Assembly: GCA_905233595.1 (NCBI GenBank) | Contig: CAJOFI010000069.1 | Span: 1-10,881, forward strand | Reading direction: 5' to 3' | Length of the DNA stretch: 10,881 bases | Source of the DNA: an uncultured Oscillospiraceae bacterium | GTDB taxonomy: Bacteria; Bacillota; Clostridia; Oscillospirales; Oscillospiraceae | Notes under the pieces: generated by a model | Told to the model about the DNA's origin: nothing | The model's input: the letters and a program-made list of their open reading frames with translations, nothing else | Databases searched by the model: none | Part shown: positions 4,835-10,881 of the stretch, piece by piece | Numbering within the stretch: position 1 is the first letter of the stretch | Layout: the number at the start of each line of letters is the position of its first letter | Translations under genes and position numbers: made by a program

Positions 4835-6609
4835 TATTCCGCTCCCTGCATCTTGTCCAGGATCGCGTCGATGGCGGCGAAGCGATCCTCGCGCATGCCG
4901 ATCGTCTCTCCCAGCTCCATGAGCTGATTGCCGTCCGTGCTCTGCTCCCAGCGCGGCAAGCCCTCGCCGTTGGGGTCGCCCGTGCGGCAGAAGTTCACCG
5001 CGTAGTCGGAGAAGAGCTCGCCCAGCGCGCGGTCGGATTCGTCATAGAGCCGGGAATTTGCCGGGACGTTTCCGTAGAGATAGACCTCCTCCCCGCTGTG
5101 CCAGGAGCCGAGGCGCCCGTTCTCCTTGCTGAAATAATACTCGTAAGCCGGGATGCCGTTTGCGATGGCCTGGCGCGTCCAGCAGGCGTGGCCGTGGGTG
5201 AAGAAGATCGCGGAATAAACGTCGATCCACATGGCCTTCGCTTCCTCGTCGTTCGTCGCGGGGTAGAGCGCAAGCACCTCGTCGGCGTAATCGCCGAAAT
5301 AGGCGCGCACCTTGCTCTCGTAGTTTTTCATGTTCGCGTTGTCAAAGAGGATGAAGGGTACGCCCTCCAGGGCGTTAAAGCCCTCGAGCATGGCCTCCTC
5401 GTTGTGCTCGCCCTTTTGATAAGCCTCATACGGCGTCTGCGGCAGCGCGTAGCCGTCCACGGTGATATGGTGGTTCACGTCCGCCGCTGCGACGAGGGTC
5501 TCGGCGTCCAGCGCGCGCAGTTCACTGAGCGTGGTCGCGCCGAAACGCTCCATGGTCTGCCTCCCGGTCTCCAGCGCCTCGTCCAGCGGTCGGAAGGAGT
5601 GCGTCGGCTTCGGGGCGGTGGTGGTGGAGCTCTCGCCAATGACGCGGCGGAAAAGCCCCTTCGCCAGCGGCGAGGTGCAGAGCGCCGAAACGCAGGCCGA
5701 ACCCGCCGACTCCCCCGCGAGGGTCACGTTCTCCGGGTCGCCGCCGAAGGCCGCGATGTTGTCCCGCACCCACTCGAGCGCCTTGATCTGATCGAGCAAG
5801 CCGTAGTTGCCGGTCGTGCCGTTGGGGGATTCCGCCTGCAGCTCCTCCGTCGCGAGAAAGCCGAACACGCCCAGACGGTAGCCCAGGTTCACCGCGACGA
5901 CGCCCTTGCGCGCAAGCCCTTCGCCGCGATAGTCCGCGTACCAGGGCTGCCCGGTTTGCAGGGAACCGCCGTGGACGTACACCAGCACGGGCAGCTTCTC
6001 CTGCGCCCCGGCGGGCTTCCAGATATTGAGATAGAGCGCGTCCTCGGAATTGGCGTCCCGGTAGTTGTCCGAGAGGGAGATTTTATAGTCGTGGTAGCCG
6101 ATGATCTGGGAGAGGGAGCTCACGATCACGGAACTCTGCGGTTGCATGAACATCGGCGCGAAGGAATCCGCCGCGCGCACGCCCTCCCAGGGCTCCGGGT
6201 CCTGCGGCTCGCGCCAGCGAAGCTCCCCCACCGGGGGCGCGGCGTAGGGGATGCCCGCGTAGACCTCCACGGCTCTGTCGGCGGTGTACACGCCGGTGAG
6301 CTGCCCGCCCGAGACCGTGACGGCCTCGGTCACGCCGCCGTTTTTGCCCTCCACCGCCGGATGCAGCTTCACGGGGCCGACGGTTTTATTGAGCACCAGC
6401 GCCAGCAGCAGCGCGAGCAGCAGAAAGCCGCCGAGGCGCAGATACCACTTGTCCGCGCCCATGCGCCACCAGGCGAAAACGCCCAGCATCAAAAGCGCCA
6501 GCGCCCAGCCGCAGAGCGTGTTTTTGTTGAGCTCCAGCAGCGCGAGAAAGACCAGCGCGAAGAGCACATAGGGGATCCAGAAGCCCAGATGCAGGTTCAG
6601 TTTTGGCAT
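4834..6609 (-). CDS. Membrane-anchored type-B carboxylesterase
   Basis: This 591-residue alpha/beta-hydrolase belongs to the carboxylesterase/para-nitrobenzyl esterase family. Three hydrophobic helices come first (about 11-27, 32-49 and 60-77), then a catalytic domain from about residue 95 to the end. It has YAGIPYAAPPVGELRW, SEDALYLNIWKP, the oxyanion-hole HGG (213-215) and the nucleophile elbow GESAG with Ser301. Glu415 in GFNALEG and His504 in GSWHSGEE fit the acid and base of the triad by family order. Typical relatives are about 490-550 residues and lack the multi-helix start, so the membrane part is an added module. The domain probably faces outside, since a three-helix anchor with an N-in start would put it there, but this is not proven. 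The ATG has GAGG seven bases upstream. The substrate is unknown. A terminator separates it from the ydj-like operon, and no clear promoter lies in the 58 bases between them, so read-through may supply its expression. Confidence 0.92.
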   Translation of the reverse strand: MPKLNLHLGFWIPYVLFALVFLALLELNKNTLCGWALALLMLGVFAWWRMGADKWYLRLGGFLLLALLLALVLNKTVGPVKLHPAVEGKNGGVTEAVTVSGGQLTGVYTADRAVEVYAGIPYAAPPVGELRWREPQDPEPWEGVRAADSFAPMFMQPQSSVIVSSLSQIIGYHDYKISLSDNYRDANSEDALYLNIWKPAGAQEKLPVLVYVHGGSLQTGQPWYADYRGEGLARKGVVAVNLGYRLGVFGFLATEELQAESPNGTTGNYGLLDQIKALEWVRDNIAAFGGDPENVTLAGESAGSACVSALCTSPLAKGLFRRVIGESSTTTAPKPTHSFRPLDEALETGRQTMERFGATTLSELRALDAETLVAAADVNHHITVDGYALPQTPYEAYQKGEHNEEAMLEGFNALEGVPFILFDNANMKNYESKVRAYFGDYADEVLALYPATNDEEAKAMWIDVYSAIFFTHGHACWTRQAIANGIPAYEYYFSKENGRLGSWHSGEEVYLYGNVPANSRLYDESDRALGELFSDYAVNFCRTGDPNGEGLPRWEQSTDGNQLMELGETIGMREDRFAAIDAILDKMQGAE

Positions 6610-6633
6610 ACGTTCACCTCATTGAAAGGATAC

Positions 6634-6663
6634 AAGGGGGATGTGAAAAACCACATCCCCCTT
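6634..6663 (-). terminator. Terminator at the end of the ydj-like operon
   Basis: AAGGGGGATGTG (6634-6645) and its exact complement (6652-6663) form a 12-bp stem with a 6-base loop, four bases past the TPM gene stop. On the minus strand it is followed by TTGTATCCTTTC, a weak T-rich tail, so termination may be partial and allow some read-through into the esterase gene, whose start is 24 bases further on. Confidence 0.75.
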
Positions 6664-6667
6664 TGAT

Positions 6668-7462
6668 TCAGAATTTCCCGCCGTGCCCGGAATGGCCGCT
6701 GAAGCCGCCGCCGGAATGCCCGCCGGAGCTGCGGCTCTCCTGCTGCACCACCTGCACCGTGCGGGTGCGGTTGAGGAAATGATCCTGCACGACGCGCATA
6801 TGGGGGCTTGTGACGGTCATGTAATCGTCCGCGTCGCGCTTCTCCACGGCGGTCTTCATTTTGCGCTTCATGCCGCCCGTGACGCCGAGGGCGGAGAGCA
6901 GGCCGACCACGACAGCGCCCACGCCCTTCCCGGCGCTGAAAAGCTTCTCCTGCTCGGCCTCGCGCTCCGCCGGAACCAGAAGCTGCTCGACGGTTGTGAG
7001 ATAGGCTTTGAAGCCGCCGTACCAGTCGTTCTCCCGGAAGGACGGGAGGAAGGATTCGTCCAGCGTGTCATCGACCCTGTGCGGGAAGGCGTAGTTTCCG
7101 AAGCTCCCGTGCACGTCGATATAGAAGTCCCGCTCCGCCATGCTCACGAGAAAGAGGATGCCGTCCCCCGTCTCGCCGAAGCCGATCAGATAGCGGTCAA
7201 AAATCTCCCTGGCGCAGTTTTCGATGCTGCCGCGCCCGAACTCCGTATAGTCCTGCGTGGTGACGATATACACGCCGCACTGGTATCTCTCCGAGATCCC
7301 GGCGGCGATGCTCTCCAGCTCCGCCTGCTGCTCGGCCGTAAGGATCCCGGCGGAATCGGTCACATAGCCGAGGTTCCCGCCCGAGAGGGCGGAGGCGGAG
7401 AGGGGCAGGGCAAGGCTCAGCACCAGCACCAGCAAAAGCGAAATCGCAAGCTTTCGTTTCAT
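6668..7462 (-). CDS. TPM-domain membrane protein (YdjH-like)
   Basis: This 264-residue protein has an N-terminal signal sequence (residues 1-25, cut likely after ASA), a TPM domain (formerly DUF477; about 30-160, with YVTDSAGILT, GVYIVTTQDY, GDGILFLVS and RDFYIDVHG), and a transmembrane helix (about 178-197). A basic/charged stretch follows, and the tail is rich in Gly, Ser and His (about 243-264). The start is set by AGGAGGTG five bases before the ATG at 7462; the longer upstream frame overlaps the preceding gene and is rejected. TPM proteins of this layout include B. subtilis YdjH, which works with YdjG and YdjI in envelope-stress protection. It lies 11 bases after the YdjG-like gene, and its ribosome site touches that gene's stop region. 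It is the last gene of the operon. The symbol is left blank because orthology needs a search. Confidence 0.87.
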   Translation of the reverse strand: MKRKLAISLLLVLVLSLALPLSASALSGGNLGYVTDSAGILTAEQQAELESIAAGISERYQCGVYIVTTQDYTEFGRGSIENCAREIFDRYLIGFGETGDGILFLVSMAERDFYIDVHGSFGNYAFPHRVDDTLDESFLPSFRENDWYGGFKAYLTTVEQLLVPAEREAEQEKLFSAGKGVGAVVVGLLSALGVTGGMKRKMKTAVEKRDADDYMTVTSPHMRVVQDHFLNRTRTVQVVQQESRSSGGHSGGGFSGHSGHGGKF

Positions 7463-7473
7463 GCCGCACCTCC

Positions 7474-8580
7474 TCACAGAAAGAAGTACAGAAGCGCCGC
7501 AAGCGCCCCCGCGACCGGCAGGGCGACGCCCGCGAAGTAGCCCCAGTAACGCTTCTTCGACACGGGCAGATCGCCGATGAGCTTGCCGGTCTGCCCGTTC
7601 ATGGCGAAGAGGAAGCTCTGATCCTTGTAGCGGGTGGAGAGCATCCAGACCGGCAAAAGCGCGTAGTTGACCTCGCCCCGGCGCAGGCGGACGCTCTTGC
7701 TCTCGGGGATGCAGGTGGCGTAGCCGCCCTGCGCCGTCGCGGCGATCACGTCCTCGGCCGTCTTTGCCGCGCGGGCGTCGGCGCGCTTGGCGCACTCGTC
7801 CTGCGGCACGTCGTACTTGTTCGCGAGAAAGCCGGGCAGATACGCGGGCGAGAAGGGCTTGAGCTCGCTGTAGTCAAAGGGCTCGATGGCGTCCATGTGC
7901 GCGTCCGGCATGCGCTCGGAGCCGTCCACCGGAATGCGCACGAAATCCACGTCCCCCGAGCGGCGCAGGCGGAAATGATCGGTCTCGGTGATGATCTTGT
8001 CGCCCTGCCTGTGCGTCATGCTGCGCGTGGCGTTGAAGCTCATATCCACCTCGGCGGTGCCGTTAAAGAGCCAGAAGGGCACGTAAACGCCCTGGATCTT
8101 CTCGATCTGGTTCGCGGCGGCAAACTCCTTCGGCAGGAGCTTCTTGTCCTTGTAAAACTCGCTGAGCGCCCTGACAGCGGCCTTCTTGTCGAGCTTGAAG
8201 GGCAGGATATAGTCGGGTTTGAGGCTCCCGTCGAACTGCCCCGGCACGACCGTGGGGTTGCCGCAGTAGGGGCATTGCGTGGCGACGGTCGTGCTGTCGC
8301 AAATCAGCTCCGCGCCGCAGGAGGGGCAGGTGTAGGCGCGCATATCCGCGCCCGCCTCGCCCCAGTCGCCGGAGACGGCGTCCCAGCCCCAGGGCTTCTC
8401 CTCCGCGGCCGCCTGCGCAGCCTGCTGGGCGCTCTCGATCTTCTCGCCGTAGAGCGCCTCAATCTCCTGCACCGGGAAGCTGCTGCCGCAGTAATCGCAC
8501 TTGAGCCGGCCGCTCTCGCCGTCAAAGTGCAGCGGCCCCGTGCAGGCGGGGCATTGAAAATTGGTGATCTGTGCGGGCAC
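7474..8580 (-). CDS. Double zinc-ribbon membrane protein (YdjG-like)
   Basis: This 368-residue protein has two TFIIB-type zinc ribbons: C10/C13 with C28/C31, and C85/C88 with C103/C106. A long middle domain follows (about 115-340, starting LKPDYILPFKLDKKAAV and including GVYVPFWLFNGT and LLPVWMLSTRYKDQSFLFAMNGQTG). One hydrophobic C-terminal helix (about 345-368) ends at the last residue, suggesting a tail-anchored protein with its zinc ribbons in the cytoplasm. The start is GTG with AGAGGTG seven bases before it. It sits six bases after the lipoprotein gene. The domain order and the neighbouring TPM and SPFH genes match the YdjG part of the B. subtilis ydjGHI set. A direct nucleic-acid role for the zinc ribbons is not indicated; protein binding is as likely. 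Confidence 0.85.
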   Translation of the reverse strand: MPAQITNFQCPACTGPLHFDGESGRLKCDYCGSSFPVQEIEALYGEKIESAQQAAQAAAEEKPWGWDAVSGDWGEAGADMRAYTCPSCGAELICDSTTVATQCPYCGNPTVVPGQFDGSLKPDYILPFKLDKKAAVRALSEFYKDKKLLPKEFAAANQIEKIQGVYVPFWLFNGTAEVDMSFNATRSMTHRQGDKIITETDHFRLRRSGDVDFVRIPVDGSERMPDAHMDAIEPFDYSELKPFSPAYLPGFLANKYDVPQDECAKRADARAAKTAEDVIAATAQGGYATCIPESKSVRLRRGEVNYALLPVWMLSTRYKDQSFLFAMNGQTGKLIGDLPVSKKRYWGYFAGVALPVAGALAALLYFFL

Positions 8581-8586
8581 AGGCTT

Positions 8587-9444
8587 TCACCTCTCTAACA
8601 TAGTTTGGATTTGATCGGGCATTTCTTCCCCGGCCTCGATCAGCGGGAGATACCAGAAGCGGTAGGAATAGGGCTGCTCCTCCGTATCCTCCCAGCTTGC
8701 GCCCCAGGGGCGCAGGTGGACGGTGAAGTCGAAGGCTTCGCCCCCGGCGTCGTGGCGGCCGCTGAGCGTGAGGCTACCGCCGTCCCAGGAGGCTGCGATC
8801 CCCTCGGCGTCATCCAGCCAGAACCAGCCGTCGGACGCTGCCAGGCTCTCATCGCCGAACACGAGCACAGCCATGGGCGCCTTGCGGCTCCCCTGCTCAT
8901 CCCAGAGCGTGAGCGTGAGCCCGTTTTCGCTCAGCGCGGCCTCGGCGCAGCAGTCATACCAGGTCTCCGGCATCGCGCCCGCGCTGTTTTCGATCTCCCA
9001 CCGGCCGTAATAGTCCCCTGCGAGCTCCGCAAAGCTCGCGGGCTGGGGCGTGGGCGTCGGGAGAGCGGGCACAAGCTCCTCGCGCACGAAGGTATAGACC
9101 ACGCCGTTATCCAGCAGGTCGAGCGTGATCTCCCCGTCTCTCAGCGTGCCGGGGCTTAAAAGGCCGTTCATGTCGATGCTCAGGCGCTCGCCCTCGAGGA
9201 GCCAGCGCAGCGTGCCCTCGTGCTCCCCGACGGTGAGACGCCCGCGCCCGCCGTTTCGCAGCTCCAGGCGCACGTCGCCGTTGTAGACCTCCCCGGGCAG
9301 AAAGCTTTGATCCCCATAACGAAGCCCTGTACAGAGATAGACGCCCGCGTTCGGGTCATCCTCCCCGCAGGCGCAGAGCGCGAGGAGCAGCAGGGCGCAC
9401 AGCAGCAGGGCCGCCGTGCGCTGCTTTCGTTTCAATGTCTTCAA
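8587..9444 (-). CDS. Unrecognised two-domain lipoprotein in the ydj-like operon
   Basis: From the TTG at 9444 this gives 285 residues: MKTLKRKQ, a hydrophobic stretch, and a lipobox LCAC with the lipid-attached cysteine at residue 26 (the -2 cysteine is unusual). The mature part looks like two beta-rich domains joined by a Pro/Thr linker (LPTPTPQP). The first has NAGVYLCTGLRYGDQ and LELRNGGRGRLTVGE, a pattern common in clostridial lipoproteins. The second begins ELAGDYYGRWEIENS. I do not recognise a specific family. The TTG start overlaps the TGA of the SPFH gene (TTGA, 9441-9444) and has no good ribosome site, so translation is probably coupled. A second TTG three codons on (9435) is possible. 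The open frame extends a further 31 codons upstream inside the SPFH gene, which is rejected because the TTG gives a normal signal peptide. It sits between two genes that are partners elsewhere, so it may serve the same envelope complex from outside the membrane; this is inference. Confidence 0.82.
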   Translation of the reverse strand: MKTLKRKQRTAALLLCALLLLALCACGEDDPNAGVYLCTGLRYGDQSFLPGEVYNGDVRLELRNGGRGRLTVGEHEGTLRWLLEGERLSIDMNGLLSPGTLRDGEITLDLLDNGVVYTFVREELVPALPTPTPQPASFAELAGDYYGRWEIENSAGAMPETWYDCCAEAALSENGLTLTLWDEQGSRKAPMAVLVFGDESLAASDGWFWLDDAEGIAASWDGGSLTLSGRHDAGGEAFDFTVHLRPWGASWEDTEEQPYSYRFWYLPLIEAGEEMPDQIQTMLER

Positions 9445-10733
9445 ATCACGTCGTTTGCGTCGAAGGGATCGCCGCACTCGGGGCAGAAGCGGGGCGGCTT
9501 CGTCGGGTCTTCCGGCTCCCAGCCGCACTTGTCGCACTTATACTGCAGCGCGCCTGCGGGCTTCTTCGCGCCGCACTCGGCGCAGAACTTGCCCTTGTTC
9601 ACCGCGCCGCAGGCCGTGCACGTCCAGCCGCCGAGGACGACGGTGGGCTTCTTCGCCCCGCACTCGGGGCAGAACTTGCAGACCCAGCCTTCCGCCGCAG
9701 GGGCGGGGGCGGGCTGCTGCGCCGGCTGCTGCTGCGCCATCTGGAAAAGGCTCTGGGCGTTCACGCCGCCGGCCTGCTGCGCCATGTTCATGCCCATGAA
9801 GGCCATGGCGGCGCCGCCCTGGTTCGCGGCGGCGGACTGCATCGCGGCGGCCTGCGCCCCGACGAGGTGCGCCGCGGCCATGCTGGGATCGCGGAAGGCG
9901 GCGTTGCGCTGCAGTTCCTTGATCATGGCCTCGTCCTCTTCGCTGGCCTTCACGCTGGAGACGCCGAAGGAGACGATCTCCATGCCCCTCAGATCGCGCC
10001 ACTTGGCGGAGAGCACGTCGTTGAGCGCCTCGGCCAGCTCAAGCGCGTGACCGGGCAGGGCGGAATAGCGGATGCCCATCTCGGAGATGCGGGCGAAGGC
10101 GGGCTGCAGCGCGGTGAGCAGCTCGGCCTTCATCTGCCCTTCGAGCTTATCGACGGTGTAATTGGCGCTCACGTTGCCGCAGACGTTGGTGTAGAACAGC
10201 AGGGGGTTCGAGACGCGGATGCTGTACTCGCCGAAGCAGCGGATCGCGATGTCGATATCGAGGCCGATGTTGCGGTCAACCACGCGGAAGGGCACCGGGG
10301 AGGGCGTGCCGTACTTGTTGCCGGGCAGCTCGCGGGTGTTGAAGTAGTAGACGCGCTGATCCTTGGGCGCCTGTCCGCCGAAGGTGAAGCGCTTGCCAAT
10401 GTTTTTGAAGACGGCGGCAATGCTGTCGCCCAGCTTGCCCGCGAAGATCGAGGGCTCGGTGGAGCTGTCATAGACGTACTCGCCCGGCTCGGCGCAGACG
10501 TCCACGATCTTGCCCTGCTCGACGATCAGCATGCACTGGCCGTCCGCTACGGCGATGACGGAGCCGTTGGAGATGATGTTGTCGTCCCCGCGGTTGGAGG
10601 AACGGCCGGAGACCTTCTTCTTGCCCTTGACGGCAAGCGTGTCGTTCGGCAGCGCCTCGCAGTAAAAATATTCCTTCCACTGATCGCCCAGAACGCCGGA
10701 GGCGGCGCCGAGCGCGGCATGAATCAGACCCAT
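9441..10733 (-). CDS. SPFH-domain protein with C-terminal zinc ribbons (YdjI-like)
   Basis: This 430-residue protein begins MGLIHAALGAASGVLGDQWKEYF and has an SPFH/band-7-like (virion-core-protein-like) domain over about residues 15-290. Supporting tracts are SNGSVIAVADGQCMLIVEQG, QRVYYFNTRELPGNKYGTP, DRNIGLDIDIAIRCFGEYSI and RGMEIVSFGVSSVKASEED. A low-complexity Ala/Gln/Met/Pro linker (about 285-348) leads to a Cys-rich tail with CxxC pairs at 352/355, 372/375, 384/387, 400/403 and 417/420, read as two or more zinc ribbons. B. subtilis YdjI is of this kind and helps bring PspA to the membrane. The ATG has AGGAG seven bases upstream. This is the first gene of the operon, behind its own promoter. 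The B. subtilis order differs: there pspA comes first and ydjI last. Confidence 0.88.
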   Translation of the reverse strand: MGLIHAALGAASGVLGDQWKEYFYCEALPNDTLAVKGKKKVSGRSSNRGDDNIISNGSVIAVADGQCMLIVEQGKIVDVCAEPGEYVYDSSTEPSIFAGKLGDSIAAVFKNIGKRFTFGGQAPKDQRVYYFNTRELPGNKYGTPSPVPFRVVDRNIGLDIDIAIRCFGEYSIRVSNPLLFYTNVCGNVSANYTVDKLEGQMKAELLTALQPAFARISEMGIRYSALPGHALELAEALNDVLSAKWRDLRGMEIVSFGVSSVKASEEDEAMIKELQRNAAFRDPSMAAAHLVGAQAAAMQSAAANQGGAAMAFMGMNMAQQAGGVNAQSLFQMAQQQPAQQPAPAPAAEGWVCKFCPECGAKKPTVVLGGWTCTACGAVNKGKFCAECGAKKPAGALQYKCDKCGWEPEDPTKPPRFCPECGDPFDANDVI

Positions 10734-10774
10734 GATGTTTCTCCTTTCAAATCTATCGTTTGCCTTGCTTGTGA

Positions 10775-10801
10775 CACTATATTGCTACTATAAATATAGT
10801 G
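10775..10801. promoter_or_regulatory. 27-bp palindrome over the -10 box (operator-like)
   Basis: CACTATATT (10775-10783) and AATATAGTG (10793-10801) are perfect 9-bp inverted arms with a 9-base centre that itself carries another ACTATA. The right arm covers the proposed -10 box of the ydj-like operon. The AT-rich arms and central spacing suit a dimeric repressor better than a terminator, as no T-run follows. No regulator gene is present in the window. Confidence 0.55.
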
Positions 10802-10821
10802 GAATCGCGTGAAAAAATCAA
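10793..10821 (-). promoter_or_regulatory. Sigma-A-type promoter of the ydj-like operon
   Basis: On the minus strand, TTGATT (10816-10821; 4 of 6 matches) and TATATT (10793-10798; 5 of 6) are separated by exactly 17 bases. Transcription would start near 10786, leaving a leader of about 50 bases with AGGAG ahead of the ATG at 10733. A SigW-type AAC/CGTA pair, as used upstream of B. subtilis pspA-ydjGHI, was not seen. Confidence 0.6.
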
Positions 10822-10830
10822 CAGGGAAAT

Positions 10831-10851
10831 AAAAAAAGCCGGGCATCCGGC
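10831..10851 (-). terminator. Short terminator of a gene beyond the right edge
   Basis: On the minus strand GCCGG-ATGC-CCGGC (10838-10851) is followed by seven T (10831-10837). The stem is only 5 bp but GC-only, and the T-run is good. It would end a leftward transcript from outside the window and so isolate the ydj-like operon. No coding sequence is visible from 10852 to 10881. Confidence 0.6.
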
Positions 10852-10881
10852 AGAACGCAGCTTCCCTTGTTCCCCCATCAG

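Noticed and set aside
5098..6666. A 522-codon open frame on the plus strand
   Set aside because: It is antisense to the esterase, which has a complete family signature. The composition (R, A, V, H, G) is that of a shadow frame, and it crosses the terminator at 6634-6663.
6607..6668. A promoter for the esterase gene
   Set aside because: Only TTGTAT/TGTATCCT-like fragments were found beside the terminator, with no -35 box at a fitting distance.
7463..7795. A 111-residue extension of the TPM protein
   Set aside because: It overlaps the YdjG-like gene almost fully, is Arg-rich, and the strong AGGAGGTG before 7462 followed by a signal peptide fixes the start.
9435..10793. A 452-codon open frame on the plus strand
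   Set aside because: It is antisense to the SPFH/zinc-ribbon gene, continues through that gene's promoter, and has no recognisable domain.

Overview
The base composition is GC-rich (I estimate above 60% by eye, not computed). The genes are densely packed with strong AGGAGG-type ribosome sites, and the protein families are typical of Clostridia: YdjG/H/I-like zinc-ribbon/TPM/SPFH proteins, TspO, and BrxD/BrxHI-like ATPase-helicase pairs. This suggests a chromosomal segment of a gut-type Clostridia/Oscillospiraceae bacterium. The genus cannot be read from the window.

Left region (1-3434, + strand): the end of a BREX-type ATP-binding protein (BrxD/DUF2791 family), then an Lhr-like DEAD/DEAH helicase (BrxHI family) that is broken by two frame changes, then a DUF5131 (Gp37/Gp68) protein with a radical-SAM-like three-cysteine motif. 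The three genes overlap by 4 and 8 bases and look like one translationally coupled operon. A perfect 16-bp hairpin covers the DUF5131 stop codon, and a TspO/MBR membrane protein follows directly from inside that hairpin.

Middle region (3945-4836): msrA (methionine sulfoxide reductase A, - strand) sits between two inverted compound repeats. Each side carries a period-7 AGTG/CACT array and one arm of a perfect 25-bp inverted repeat. The msrA-upstream side also holds a 109-bp element with MITE-like inverted ends. The tspO-side copy doubles as a strong convergent terminator. After this comes a type-B carboxylesterase with three N-terminal membrane helices (- strand).

Right region (6634-10881, - strand): a four-gene operon with its own promoter, a 27-bp palindrome over the -10 box, and a terminator at the end. 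Its order is an SPFH/zinc-ribbon protein (YdjI-like), an unrecognised lipoprotein, a double-zinc-ribbon membrane protein (YdjG-like) and a TPM-domain membrane protein (YdjH-like). In Bacillus subtilis ydjGHI lie with pspA and act in envelope-stress protection. Here the operon starts with the ydjI-like gene, has no pspA inside the window, and includes a lipoprotein. Together with TspO and MsrA the window leans towards envelope and oxidative stress, next to a decayed or mis-assembled defence-type cassette. No tRNA, rRNA, CRISPR array or transposase gene was seen.
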